A DNA stretch of 64,000 bases from Xanthomonas indica (GTDB taxonomy: Bacteria; Pseudomonadota; Gammaproteobacteria; Xanthomonadales; Xanthomonadaceae). Position numbers and translations under genes: made by a program. Of the stretch, positions 34,409-44,851 are shown piece by piece. Below the pieces are notes generated by a model. That model did not search any database. It worked only from the letters and a program-made list of their open reading frames with translations, and was not told the origin of the DNA. Position 1 is the stretch's first letter; each line of letters starts with the position of its first letter. The stretch is taken from contig NZ_CP131914.1 in assembly GCF_040529045.1 (NCBI RefSeq), positions 2,464,501-2,528,500 of the forward strand. Direction: 5' to 3'.

Positions 34409-35668
34409 CAGCGCCGGCAACAGGGCCTGCGGATCGCCGTCGTTGGGCGCGGCGGGGATGCCGAGCAGGCGGGTCAGCAAGGGATAGACGTCGACGTTGT
34501 CGATCGGCGGCAGGGTGACACCGCGGCGGAACGCCGGACCGCGGGCGACGAACACCGCGCGCATCGACGGCAGCGCCGGGTCGTAGCCGTGCGAACCGCG
34601 CAGGCCGCGCGGCTTCTCGGCGATGCGTGCACGCGGTAGCGCATCCCAGCCCTCGTGCATCTGGCACACGATCGGCGGGATGCGCGGGTTGCTGCCGTAA
34701 TGCCAACGCGCCGGCAGCTCGCCCTTGCGCCAGCAGTCGTACTGCGGGTGCGCGCCGAGCAGCCGCGCCTCGGCCGCGGCCTCCTGGCCCGGGCGCGGGG
34801 CGATGCCCACCGATTGCCCGTAGCTGATCACCGTGGCCTGTTGCGGCGATACCATCTCCTCCACCGCCAGCACCTGCCTGGGCGGCACCGCGGCCATGCC
34901 GTGGTCGGACACCAGCACCAGGTTGATGTGGTCCAGTTCGCCACGCTGCGCCAGGCCGTCGAGCAGATGCCCGATCGCGGCATCGATGCTGGCGATGGCC
35001 TGCGCGTATTCCCGCGACTCCGGGCCGTGGTCGTGGCCGGCTTCGTCCACCTGTTCGAAGTACAGCGTCAGCAGCTGCGGCCGCGTCGCGCTGGCATCGT
35101 CCAGCCAGCCCATTACCTGATCGACCCGCGCGTTCGGCGGCATGTCCGCGTCGAAGGTCTGGCGGCGGCTGGGGCGCACGCCCTGGATGGCCGCCTCGCT
35201 GCCCGGCCAGGCCCAGGTCGCCGCGTGCAGGCCCGCCTTCTCGACGCCGACCCAGATCGGTTCGCCACCCCACCAGCGGCCATCGCCGACCGCGGCGCGA
35301 TCGCTGATCTGGAACGTGCCCAGTACCGGGTCCTGCATGCTGTTGTGGACGATGCCGTGATGGTCCGGACGCAGGCCGGTGGCGATGGTGTAGTGGTTGG
35401 GGAAGGTCAGCGACGGATACGAGGGCGTCATCCACTGCGCACGCACGCCGTCGTGGACCAGGCGGCTCAGGTTCGGGGCGATGCCGCGATCGAGCATGTC
35501 CGCGCGCAGGCCGTCGATCGAGATCAACAGCACCGGCGTGGGCAGCGCCGCCGGCGCGGCGGCGCTGGCCGCGGCAGTCGCATGCGGGGGCGTGGAGGGG
35601 GCGGAGGCGCAGGCACCGAGCAGCAGGGTGGCGCAGACGAGCGTGGAGCGCAGGACGGAGGACATCAT
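34403..35668 (-). CDS. Nucleotide pyrophosphatase/phosphodiesterase (NPP), lipoprotein
   Basis: A 421-aa member of the alkaline phosphatase superfamily, very like the NPP studied from a citrus Xanthomonas, which cleaves phosphodiesters and nucleotide pyrophosphates with two zinc ions. Metal ligands and nucleophile are visible: LLISIDGLRAD (Asp52), SYPSLTFPNHYTIATGLRPDHHGI (nucleophile Thr88), FEQVDEAGHDHGPES, LVLVSDHGMAAVP and GSHGYDP. The N-terminus is a lipoprotein signal with lipobox LLLGAC (Cys20), placing it in the periplasm on a membrane. The start is taken as the first of two adjacent ATGs (35668). It is transcribed toward the ClC gene and separated from it by the inverted repeat. Confidence 0.92.
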   Translation of the reverse strand: MMSSVLRSTLVCATLLLGACASAPSTPPHATAAASAAAPAALPTPVLLISIDGLRADMLDRGIAPNLSRLVHDGVRAQWMTPSYPSLTFPNHYTIATGLRPDHHGIVHNSMQDPVLGTFQISDRAAVGDGRWWGGEPIWVGVEKAGLHAATWAWPGSEAAIQGVRPSRRQTFDADMPPNARVDQVMGWLDDASATRPQLLTLYFEQVDEAGHDHGPESREYAQAIASIDAAIGHLLDGLAQRGELDHINLVLVSDHGMAAVPPRQVLAVEEMVSPQQATVISYGQSVGIAPRPGQEAAAEARLLGAHPQYDCWRKGELPARWHYGSNPRIPPIVCQMHEGWDALPRARIAEKPRGLRGSHGYDPALPSMRAVFVARGPAFRRGVTLPPIDNVDVYPLLTRLLGIPAAPNDGDPQALLPALR

Positions 35669-35787
35669 CGCCGCATCATAAAGCGCGCACGGTGACGTGG
35701 CGAAGACAGCGCCCGCCGCGCGCCCATCGGCTGGCGAATGCGGCAAGGCCACGGCGTTGGCGGCAGGCCCACCGCGTGCCGCGGCGC

Positions 35788-36315
35788 TCAGCCGAACAGG
35801 GAGGCCATCGTGCCGGTGGCCGCGCCGCCGCCGTCGCGCCGCTCCAGCGCCAGCAGTGCGGCCTTGGTCGGCAGGCCGCCGCCGAAGCCGGTCAGTGCGC
35901 CGTTGGCGCCGATCACCCGATGGCAGGGCAGCACGATCGGCAGCGGGTTGCGGCCGTTGGCGGCGCCCACCGCACGCACCGCACGCGGCTGGCCGAGGTG
36001 CTGCGCCAACTGCGCGTAGCTCCAGGTCGCGCCGAACGGGATTTCGGCCAACGCCAGCCATACCCGCCGCTGGAACTCGGTGCCGTGCGGGGCCAGCGGC
36101 AGGTCGAAGCGCTCGCGCTCGCCGGCGAAGTAGGCCAGCAACTGCTCGCGCGCGGCGCGCACCGGGGCCGGATCGTGCACCCAGTCGGCACGGCCGCGGG
36201 CGTCGTAGCGGTTCTCCGGGAACAGGATGTGGCGCACGCCATCGGCGCCGACGGCGACGGTCAGCTCGCCGATCGGCGTGGCGAAGCGGTCGTAGGACAG
36301 CGGGGACGTGGTCAT
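35788..36315 (-). CDS. ogt: Methylated-DNA-protein cysteine methyltransferase (Ogt)
   Basis: A 175-aa suicide repair protein that takes the alkyl group from O6-alkylguanine onto its own cysteine. The active-site motif is [23 protein letters not shown] with Cys131; [16 protein letters not shown] is the DNA-binding helix and arginine finger region. The start overlaps the stop of the Ada-AlkA gene by four bases (ATGA), so the two repair enzymes are made together. It corresponds to the AdaB/Ogt activity that the upstream fusion lacks. Confidence 0.95.
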   Translation of the reverse strand: MTTSPLSYDRFATPIGELTVAVGADGVRHILFPENRYDARGRADWVHDPAPVRAAREQLLAYFAGERERFDLPLAPHGTEFQRRVWLALAEIPFGATWSYAQLAQHLGQPRAVRAVGAANGRNPLPIVLPCHRVIGANGALTGFGGGLPTKAALLALERRDGGGAATGTMASLFG

Positions 36316-37784
36316 GCGCGGGTCTCCTCGGGAGGATCGTTGGCCAGGTGCCACAGGTGCAGCACCGCATAGGCGCGCCAGGGCCGCCAGGCCTGCGCGC
36401 GCGTCTCGGTGGCGCGTTCGCTCAGGCGCGCGCCGCCTTCGCCGAGCATGCGTTGCAGCACTAAGTCGCCGGCGGGGAAGGCGTCGGGCTGGCCGAGCGC
36501 GCGCAGGGCGATGTATTGCGCGGTCCAGGCACCGATGCCGGGCAAGGTGATGGCGTGGGCAACGAAGTCGTCCAGGCGCTGGCCGGCGCGGAAGGACAGG
36601 CGGCCGTCCAGCACCGCCTGCGCCAGCGCACGGATCGTCGCCGCCCGCGAGCGCGGCAGGCCGATCGCTTCCAGCGGCGCGTCGCGCAGCGCCTGCGGGG
36701 TCGGGAAGGCGCGATCCAGCCCCGGCGGCTGGCCGGGCCGCGCGGCGCCATGGCGATCGACCAGGCGCGCGGCCAGGGTCGCGGCGCCGGCCACGCTGAC
36801 CTGCTGGCCGAGTACCGCGCGCACCGCCACTTCGAAGCCGTCCCAGCCGCCCGGCACGCGCAGCCCGGGGCGCCGGGCGACGGCCCGCGCCAGCAGCGGA
36901 TCCTCGCCGAGCGTGGCGTGCACCGCGCGCAGGTCGGCATCCAGGTCGAACACGCGGCGCACCCGGCGCACGATGTCGGGAATGGTGCGCGGATCGGCCG
37001 CGGCGATGTGCAGGCGCAGTTCGTGGCGCTGCGGATCGGCTTCGACACGGATGCGGGTGGAGGCCGCGCAGGGACCGAGCACGCGTTCGTAGCTGGTTTC
37101 GCCGATGCGCTCGATGCCGGGGATCGCGCGCTTGCGCAGGAACGCCAGCATCGCCGGGAAGTCCAGCGGCGGCCGATAGCCCAGGCGCAGCACCAGGTCG
37201 CCGCCGGGGCTCTCGGCGCGCTGCTTGCGGATCGCCGAGGGCGGCATGCCGCAGCCGTCGAGGAAGGCGGCGTTGAAGCGGCGCAGGCTGTTGAAGCCGG
37301 CCGCCAGCGCCACCTGGGTGATCGGCAGTGCGGTCTCGGTCAGCAGTTGCTTGGCCAGCAACAGGCGCCGGGTGGCGTGCACCGCCGCCGGGGTGGCGCC
37401 GAGCTGGGCGACGAACAGGCGCTGCAGCTGGCGCGCGCTGATCCCCAGTTCGGCGGCGAGCGCGGCGACACTGGCGTCCTGCAGGGCGCCGTCGGCGATC
37501 AGCGCCAGCGCACGCCGCACGACCTCTTCGCCCAGGTGCTGCTGCGCCTCCGGCGACAGTTCGGGGCGGCAGCGCAGGCACGGCCGGTAGCCCGCCGCAG
37601 CAGCCGCAGCCGCGCTGGGGTAGTAGCGCACGTTGCTGCGCTTGGGCGGCGGCGCCGGGCACACCGGCCGGCAGTAGATGCCGGTGCTGCGCACGGCGGT
37701 GAAGAACACGCCGTCGAAGCGCGCATCGCGCGACTGGCGGGCGCGGTCGTAGAGGGCGTGGTCGGTGGCAGCGAGGGCGGGCAT
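36312..37784 (-). CDS. alkA: Ada N-terminal/AraC regulator fused to AlkA 3-methyladenine DNA glycosylase
   Basis: A 490-aa three-part protein. Residues 1-75 form the Ada zinc/methylphosphotriester domain with Cys38, Cys42, Cys69 and Cys72 (GIYCRPVCP and PCLRCRPE). Residues about 85-190 are an AraC-type double helix-turn-helix ([42 protein letters not shown]). The rest is an AlkA glycosylase with HhH motif [21 protein letters not shown] and the catalytic Asp in [14 protein letters not shown] near residue 437. Methylation of Cys38 would turn it into an activator of its own operon while the glycosylase removes alkylated bases. The downstream Ogt completes the Ada set. The ATG at 37784 opens [25 protein letters not shown], typical for the fusion. 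Confidence 0.93.
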   Translation of the reverse strand: MPALAATDHALYDRARQSRDARFDGVFFTAVRSTGIYCRPVCPAPPPKRSNVRYYPSAAAAAAAGYRPCLRCRPELSPEAQQHLGEEVVRRALALIADGALQDASVAALAAELGISARQLQRLFVAQLGATPAAVHATRRLLLAKQLLTETALPITQVALAAGFNSLRRFNAAFLDGCGMPPSAIRKQRAESPGGDLVLRLGYRPPLDFPAMLAFLRKRAIPGIERIGETSYERVLGPCAASTRIRVEADPQRHELRLHIAAADPRTIPDIVRRVRRVFDLDADLRAVHATLGEDPLLARAVARRPGLRVPGGWDGFEVAVRAVLGQQVSVAGAATLAARLVDRHGAARPGQPPGLDRAFPTPQALRDAPLEAIGLPRSRAATIRALAQAVLDGRLSFRAGQRLDDFVAHAITLPGIGAWTAQYIALRALGQPDAFPAGDLVLQRMLGEGGARLSERATETRAQAWRPWRAYAVLHLWHLANDPPEETRA

Positions 37785-37945
37785 GGCGCCAGTCTAGTCG
37801 GCCCCGGCACGGCGCACTGGCCGTTTTCGGACAGCAATGCCGCCGCGTGCGCGTGGCCGCGGCGCCCGCGGTTTAGGCGCAGTTGGGGAGGCTCCGCGCT
37901 GCCGCACTAGACTAGGTCCACGGGCGCCCGGCGCCTGGCTTTTTC

Positions 37946-39037
37946 GTGTTCGCCCTGGATCCCTGTTTGGCCGCTCCGTTCAGACTCTGCTGGTTGTCGC
38001 TGTGTTGCCTGGGCCTGTTGGCCTGCGGGCAGCAGCCGGCGTCGGCGCCGCGGACCGTCGCCGACAGCCCCTCCGCCGACGGCGAGCACATGGTCTCGAT
38101 CGGCGCACCGCCGGCACCGCCGCCGCATGCGGTCGCGCCCAAGCACGATCCGCAAGCCTGGGACGAGGCCACCCTGGAAAACGGCGAGGCCTTCATCAGC
38201 TGCGATACCGACTATGCCGACGAGGCCGGCGACGGCCAGCCGCTGGCCGGGCTGGACCGGCCAGCGGTGGAAGCTGCGCTGGCGCCGTGCCGCGAGCGCG
38301 GGCTGATGCGGGTGCGCTATGTCGGCAAGATCAACGCCGGCTTCGCCGAGCTGGTGCGACGGCTGGCCGAGGTGGCCAGACAGACCGGCATCGGCAAGCG
38401 CGTGCTCGACCTCGATTCCAGCGGCGGCCAGGTCGAGGCGGCGATTCGCGCCGGCGACGCCATCGGCGAATCCGGCTGGACCGTGTGGGTGCGCGAGGGC
38501 TCGGTCTGCCACAGCGCCTGCGTGTTCGTGCTGGCCGCCGGCGACAACCGGCTGATCTCCGGCAAGGTCGGCATCCACCGAATGATGCGGATCAGTTCCA
38601 CCGCGACCTCGCGCGCCGAACTCAACCGTGAACTGCAGGAGGTCTATGGCAACGTCAAGGACTACCTGGAGCGCAACGGCGTGGCGGTGGCGGTGGCGGA
38701 TCTGATGATGACCGTGCCCAACCGCAGCCTGCGCCTGCTCAGCAACGACGAACTCAAGCAGTACGGGCTCGATGGCACCAACGCGGTGCAGGACGATCTG
38801 GAGCGCATCAAGCAATTGCGCAAGTGCGGCGACGACTTCGTGCGGCGCAAGGATGCGTTCCTGGTCGCCTTCGACCAGGAGTGCAAGACCAGGAATGACG
38901 TGGATCTGGAGAGCCTGACCGCCTGCGGCCAGGCGCTGAAGCAGCGCTTCGGGTTCCCGGACCAGGCCTGCCCGATGGAAAGCCCGCTGTCGGAGATCGA
39001 CGTGGCGACCCTGCCGCTGGCCTCGCCCGGGGCCTGA
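37946..39037 (+). CDS. Putative periplasmic lipoprotein with ClpP-like fold
   Basis: A 363-aa protein starting with GTG, with a lipoprotein-type signal (LCWLSLCCLGLLACGQ, lipobox Cys27) and a Pro/Ala-rich linker. The central part looks like the ClpP/crotonase fold of periplasmic COG3904-type proteins: KRVLDLDSSGGQVEAAIRAGDAI (oxyanion-like glycines), VCHSACVFVLAAGDNRLISGKVGIHRM (candidate nucleophile Ser in HSAC, then His). The C-terminal 100 residues contain several cysteines (LRKCGDD, QECKTR, LTACGQ, DQACP) that could form disulfides. No partner or substrate is known, and proteolytic activity is not shown. It is divergent from the Ada-AlkA gene. Confidence 0.75.
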   Translation: MFALDPCLAAPFRLCWLSLCCLGLLACGQQPASAPRTVADSPSADGEHMVSIGAPPAPPPHAVAPKHDPQAWDEATLENGEAFISCDTDYADEAGDGQPLAGLDRPAVEAALAPCRERGLMRVRYVGKINAGFAELVRRLAEVARQTGIGKRVLDLDSSGGQVEAAIRAGDAIGESGWTVWVREGSVCHSACVFVLAAGDNRLISGKVGIHRMMRISSTATSRAELNRELQEVYGNVKDYLERNGVAVAVADLMMTVPNRSLRLLSNDELKQYGLDGTNAVQDDLERIKQLRKCGDDFVRRKDAFLVAFDQECKTRNDVDLESLTACGQALKQRFGFPDQACPMESPLSEIDVATLPLASPGA

Positions 39038-39124
39038 ACGGCGGCTGCGGCGCGTTCCGCGCGTTCACGTGGCGCGCATCGACACGGGACTAGCGTCGCC
39101 GCATCACCACCCCGGAGCGCGCGC

Positions 39125-39385
39125 ATGGCCGCCGGAACCCACTTGATGCTGCGGCTGTATCTGCCCCCGGCGTTGCTGGCGCTGGGTGGCTTCGTGATCG
39201 CCGAAGTGCTGCTGCACTTCGCCAATGGCCTGCATGCGCCCTGGCTGGCGCGGACCGGCTCGCTGCTGAGCCTGTTCGGCCTGCTCGCGGCCACTGCCTG
39301 GGCGCTGTGGGCCAGCTGGCGCGCCTGGCACCGCCAGCGCTACGCCACCGCGGCCGCGGTGGTGGCGAGCGAGGAAACGCCGTAG
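39125..39385 (+). CDS. Small membrane protein of unknown function
   Basis: An 86-aa protein with two clear hydrophobic helices: residues about 8-29 (MLRLYLPPALLALGGFVIAEVLL) and 45-65 (LLSLFGLLAATAWALWASW), then a basic Trp/Arg stretch (RAWHRQRY). No family was recognised. It lies 87 bp after the ClpP-like lipoprotein gene and 64 bp before the DUF4019 gene, all on the same strand, so these envelope proteins may form one transcription unit. Start at ATG 39125. Confidence 0.65.
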   Translation: MAAGTHLMLRLYLPPALLALGGFVIAEVLLHFANGLHAPWLARTGSLLSLFGLLAATAWALWASWRAWHRQRYATAAAVVASEETP

Positions 39386-39449
39386 CGCCGCTGCGTCGGT
39401 CCGTCATGGCGGCGTAGACTGCGGCCCTCGCCACCGCCGCCGCCGAGCG

Positions 39450-40046
39450 ATGTCCTTGCCCACGTCCGTCCCGTTCCGCTTTCCTGTCGTCCTGCTGGCC
39501 TTGATGGCCGGCGCCGCCTCCGCGCAAACCGCGTCCCCGGCACCGTCGTCCGCACCCACGCCGACGCCGACGACTGCCCCGCCAGCGGCCCCCGCCGCAC
39601 CCGCCGGCGCTCCCGCGGCGACAGCGAAGCCGGCGCCGCGCCATGCCGGCACCGCGACCCCCGCCCCCGGACCGCTGGCCAAGCAGGATGCGCAGATGGC
39701 CCAGGCCGGGCTGCGCGCCGCGCAGCTGGTCGACGCCGGGCGCACTGGCGAACTGTGGGACGGCGCCTCGGCGGTGGCGAAGAAGGCGGTGACGCGTGCC
39801 GTGTTCGTGCGCGAGATCGACGCCGCGCGTGCACGGCTGGGCGCGCTGCTCGGCCGCGGCGTGGCCAGTGTGGCGCGGGTGCAGTACGCCGCCGGCTCGC
39901 AGGTGCCGCCGGGCACCTACGTCAACATCAGCTTCCCCAGCCGCTTCGCCAACGCGCCGCAGCCGGTGCGCGAGCTGGTGTCCTTGCGGTTGGACGAGGA
40001 CAAGACCTGGCGCCTGGTCGGTTATCACGTCGCCATGCCCGATTGA
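39450..40046 (+). CDS. Secreted DUF4019-domain protein
   Basis: A 198-aa exported protein. The signal peptide is RFPVVLLALMAGAASAQ; a long Pro/Ala/Thr linker follows (about residues 27-75). The globular part begins QDAQMAQAGLRAAQLVDAGRTGELWDGASAVAKKAV and ends VSLRLDEDKTWRLVGYHV, the DUF4019 pattern. The family's function is not known; this C-terminal cone shape resembles SnoaL-like folds. The low-complexity linker suggests attachment to or spanning of the cell-wall layer. Confidence 0.8.
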   Translation: MSLPTSVPFRFPVVLLALMAGAASAQTASPAPSSAPTPTPTTAPPAAPAAPAGAPAATAKPAPRHAGTATPAPGPLAKQDAQMAQAGLRAAQLVDAGRTGELWDGASAVAKKAVTRAVFVREIDAARARLGALLGRGVASVARVQYAAGSQVPPGTYVNISFPSRFANAPQPVRELVSLRLDEDKTWRLVGYHVAMPD

Positions 40047-40089
40047 GCGGCATGCTGCGCGCCGTCTTCCCTTTCCCGACGAGGCTCCG

Positions 40090-40479
40090 ATGCCCACCGA
40101 AATCCGCATGCTGGCCTGGGCGATCCTGCTCGGGATCGTGCAATTGCTGCTCGCGTCCGCCTTCGTCACCGCGCAGCGCGGCTTGAAGTGGAACGCCGGC
40201 GCACGCGATGCGCCGCAGCCGCCGCCGGCCGGCGTGGCGGGGCGCCTGGATCGCGCCCTGCGCAACTTCCTGGAGACCTTCCCGTTTTTCGCCGCCGCGG
40301 CGGTGGCGGTGGCGGCACTGGGCAAGGGCGATGCGCACACCGCGCTGTCGGCGCAGATTTATGTGTGGGCGCGGGTGGCCTACGTGCCGCTGTACGCGGC
40401 CGGCGTGCCGTACGTGCGCAGCCTGGTCTGGGTGGTGTCGCTGTGGGCGATCCTGCAACTGGTGTGGGCCTTGCTCTGA
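40090..40479 (+). CDS. MAPEG-family membrane protein
   Basis: A 129-aa inner-membrane protein with four predicted helices. The family motif is visible in ALRNFLETFPFFAAAAVAVAALGKGDAHTALSAQIYVWARVAYVPLYAAGVPYVRSLVW, matching the E-x-x-P region and the R-x-x-Y of the MAPEG (membrane-associated proteins in eicosanoid and glutathione metabolism) fold. Bacterial members are poorly understood; glutathione-dependent detoxification is a guess from the family. It starts at ATG 40090, preceded by GAGGCTCCG. Confidence 0.87.
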   Translation: MPTEIRMLAWAILLGIVQLLLASAFVTAQRGLKWNAGARDAPQPPPAGVAGRLDRALRNFLETFPFFAAAAVAVAALGKGDAHTALSAQIYVWARVAYVPLYAAGVPYVRSLVWVVSLWAILQLVWALL

Positions 40480-40578
40480 ACCTCGCAGGCTGCGACCGAT
40501 CGTCGCAGCGCTGATCCAGATCAAGGACGCGGTGCGCGGCGGTCGTATCCTGGCCGGGTCCGATCACGGAGTTGCCGC

Positions 40579-41766
40579 ATGCAAGTGGATATCGCCATCG
40601 TCGGGGCCGGTCCTGCCGGCCTGTGCTTCGCCCGCTCGCTGGCCGGCAGCGGCCTGTCGCTGGCGCTGATCGAGCCGCAGCCGCGCGCGGCGCTGGCCGA
40701 GGCCGCCTTCGACGGCCGCGAGATCGCCCTGACCCATGCCTCGCGGGCGCTGCTGGAGCAGCTGGACCTGTGGGCGCGGATCGACCCGCAGGCGATCGCG
40801 CCGCTGCGCGATGCGCGGGTGATGAACGGCTCCTCGCCGTTCGCGCTGACCTTCGCGGCGGGCGAGGGCAGCCGTGGCGACCTGGGCTGGCTGGTGCCCA
40901 ATCACCTGATCCGCCGCGCCGCGTTCGCCGCGGTGCAGGACCAGCCAGGCCTGACGTTGCTCGACGGGGTTTCGGTGCAGGCGCTGCGCCGCGACGCGCG
41001 CCAGGCGCAGCTGCAGCTTTCCGACGGGCGCAGCGTGGCTGCGCGGCTGGTGGTGGCGGCCGACAGTCGTTTTTCCAGCACCCGCCGCATGAGCGGCATT
41101 GGCGCGCAGTTGCGCGATTTCGGCCGCACCATGCTGGTATGCCGGGTGCGCCATGCGCGTCCGCACCATCAGACCGCCTGGGAGTGGTTCGGCTACGGCC
41201 GCACCATGGCGTTGCTGCCGCTGCACGGCAACGCCGCGTCGGCGGTGCTGACCCTGCCGCCGGAGCGCGCGCAGGCGCTGTTGCAGATGGACGAGGCGGC
41301 GTTGGGGGCGGAGATCAGCGCCTGCTTCGAGCACCGCCTGGGCGCGATGACCCCGCTGGTGCGGCCGCAGGCCTATCCGCTGGTGGCGGTATATGCACAG
41401 CGCTTCGTCGCCGAGCGCTATGCCTTGATCGGCGATGCCGCGGTGGGCATGCATCCGGTGACCGCGCACGGCTTCAACTTCGGCCTGCAGAGCCAGGCGC
41501 GGCTGGCCCGCGCGCTGCACCAGGCGGTGGCACGCGGTGGCGACATCGCCGCGCCCGCGCTGCTGGCCGGCTACCAGCGCGGGCACCGCCTGGCCACGCG
41601 CCCGCTGTACGAGGCGACCAATGCGATCGCCGCGCTGTACACCGACGACCGCCTGCCGGCGCGCGCCCTGCGCAGTGCCGCGTTGCGCGTGGCCGACCGG
41701 GTCGCGCCGTTCAAGCGCGCGATCGCCGCGCACCTGACCCAGCGCGTGGCGGCCATGGCGCGCTGA
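40579..41766 (+). CDS. ubiM: FAD-dependent ubiquinone-biosynthesis hydroxylase, UbiM-like
   Basis: A 395-aa flavoprotein monooxygenase of the UbiH/UbiF/VisC family. It opens with the FAD loop DIAIVGAGPAGLCFARSL (GxGxxG), carries the second motif in ERYALIGDAAVGMHPVTAHGFNFGLQSQARLA, and has the central YGRTMALLPLHG segment that I associate with UbiM. UbiM enzymes hydroxylate one ring position of the ubiquinone precursor and are found in xanthomonads and neisseriae; UbiH or UbiF remain possible. No other ubi genes are adjacent. The start ATG at 40579 is preceded by CACGGAG. It is followed by a REP. Confidence 0.82.
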   Translation: MQVDIAIVGAGPAGLCFARSLAGSGLSLALIEPQPRAALAEAAFDGREIALTHASRALLEQLDLWARIDPQAIAPLRDARVMNGSSPFALTFAAGEGSRGDLGWLVPNHLIRRAAFAAVQDQPGLTLLDGVSVQALRRDARQAQLQLSDGRSVAARLVVAADSRFSSTRRMSGIGAQLRDFGRTMLVCRVRHARPHHQTAWEWFGYGRTMALLPLHGNAASAVLTLPPERAQALLQMDEAALGAEISACFEHRLGAMTPLVRPQAYPLVAVYAQRFVAERYALIGDAAVGMHPVTAHGFNFGLQSQARLARALHQAVARGGDIAAPALLAGYQRGHRLATRPLYEATNAIAALYTDDRLPARALRSAALRVADRVAPFKRAIAAHLTQRVAAMAR

Positions 41767-41849
41767 GGTCAGGCCGCGGCGAGCGGAGCGACGCGTCGGC
41801 GCGTGCGCTGTGGTGGTTGTCGCGCGGGCTGAGCCTGTCGTACGCGTCC

Positions 41850-41921
41850 TCGTAGGAGCGGCTTCAGCCGCGACCACGCTTTACCAGGAAAGCCCGGTCG
41901 CGGCTGAAGCCGCTCCTACGA
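41850..41921. repeat. Intact REP element
   Basis: An inverted pair beginning CGTAGGAGCGGCTTCAGCCG and ending GGCTGAAGCCGCTCCTACGA, with an inner loop CCACGCTTTACCAGGAAAGCCCG. It contains an uninterrupted copy of the site (GAAGCCG-CT-CCTACG) that is split by IS110 at 20994/22143. Confidence 0.92.
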
Positions 41922-41953
41922 GGGTGGAGGCATGCCTCCTGGGTCCGGCAACC

Positions 41954-42277
41954 TCAGGGTGAACGCGGTTGCGCCGCACCGGCGACGAGTTGGGCGAGGG
42001 CGCTTTGCAGGTCGCCCGAGCGCTGCGCCGCTTCGATCGGGGCGATGGCCCAGGCGCAGCCGGCGTGGCGCAGGTGCTGGCGCCAGTCGCCGGGCCAGGC
42101 CTCCAGTTCGTCCAGCGCCAGGTGGATGGAGCCGCCGCGCTCGCCATGCCCGCCACAGATGGATTGGCCCAGGCAGAACGGACGCGCCGCGTCCGGATCG
42201 AGCTGCACGATGTATACGTCGTGCCGCGGATGTGCCGCGGACGGCGCGATGTTGCGGGCGCCGAGCTCGATCAGCAT
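41954..42277 (-). CDS. Hypothetical protein
   Basis: A 107-aa reading frame starting MLIELGARNIAPSAAHPRHDVYIVQLDPDAA and including PFCLGQSICGGHGERGGSIHLALDELEAWPGDWRQHLRHAGCAWAIAPI. It has a believable amphipathic composition and no stop-rich neighbourhood, but no recognised family. It lies 68 bp downstream of the S4-domain gene on the same strand, so the two may be cotranscribed. The 3' end lies close to the REP at 41850. Moderate chance that this is a real gene. Confidence 0.5.
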   Translation of the reverse strand: MLIELGARNIAPSAAHPRHDVYIVQLDPDAARPFCLGQSICGGHGERGGSIHLALDELEAWPGDWRQHLRHAGCAWAIAPIEAAQRSGDLQSALAQLVAGAAQPRSP

Positions 42278-42344
42278 CGTCCGGCGCCCCGCGTTGCCCG
42301 GCAGCGTCGGCCAGCAAGTGGCAGGCCGCGCACGCCGACGCCGG

Positions 42345-42566
42345 TCATGCCTTGCCGAGCACCTGCACCTGCACGTCGCCCAACTGCACCACCTGGCCCG
42401 CGCGCACCTTGCAGGCCTTGCGCAGCTCGACCTCGCCGTCCACGCGCACCTGACCTTCGCTGATCACGGCCTTGGCCGCGCCGCCGCTGTCGCACAGGCC
42501 GGTCAGTTTCAACAGGTGCTTGAGTTCCACGTAGTCGCTTTCTAGCTGGAGATCGATGGTCTGCAT
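42345..42566 (-). CDS. S4-domain RNA-binding protein (YbcJ-like)
   Basis: A 73-aa protein made of a single S4 fold: LKHLLKLTGLCDSGGAAKAVISEGQVRVDGEVELRKACKVRAGQVVQL. Length and sequence match the YbcJ/RlbA-type small RNA-binding proteins, which bind structured RNA; the E. coli homologue is linked to ribosome assembly only loosely. ATG at 42566 (MQTIDLQLESDYVEL) was chosen as a typical start; further upstream in frame there is no S4-like sequence. It is divergent from deaD, with a 263-bp intergenic region. Confidence 0.88.
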   Translation of the reverse strand: MQTIDLQLESDYVELKHLLKLTGLCDSGGAAKAVISEGQVRVDGEVELRKACKVRAGQVVQLGDVQVQVLGKA

Positions 42567-42829
42567 TGGGGGCTGCTCGGAAATCGGTGCCCATTGTCGG
42601 TCATTCGCGGCAAAACGCCCACCATGTCGATCGTCCGAGCGCATCTGCCGCGGCGGTTGGCCGCGGCGTCGGGACGCCTGTGGCCGGCCGCAACGGCGGT
42701 GGCCGGCAGTGCGGAGCGGGTCACGCCTGAACGGTGCCGTTCACCTGATTTCGACATGCGGCCCGGCAGAGCGCACAATAGGGGCTTCTTTGCGCCTGCC
42801 GGTTCTCTGCGGCGCCCCCGGAGTCTCCC

Positions 42830-44707
<1,878 letters not shown>

Positions 44708-44712
44708 AAGGC

Positions 44713-44839
44713 CGGGAATAGGGAGTAGGGAATCGGGAATGGGGGGCGTCCCCGCTGCTGCTCCCTGCCGTCGTTCCCAACGTTAGCCATGGCCCAGTCG
44801 GCAGCAGCCCGCTGTTGCCATTCCCCATTCCCGATTCCC
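44713..44839. repeat. Inverted GGGAATCGGGAATGGGG repeat between deaD and rluF
   Basis: GGGAATCGGGAATGGGG at about 44727-44743 is inverted at 44823-44839 (CCCCATTCCCGATTCCC). The arms enclose about 80 bp, so an RNA hairpin of the deaD-rluF spacer is possible. The right arm ends 13 bp before the rluF ATG. Related single tracts are at about 11493, 15452, 46910, 51931, 52057, 52144 and 58937. Confidence 0.7.
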
Positions 44840-44851
44840 CATTCCCAGCCC

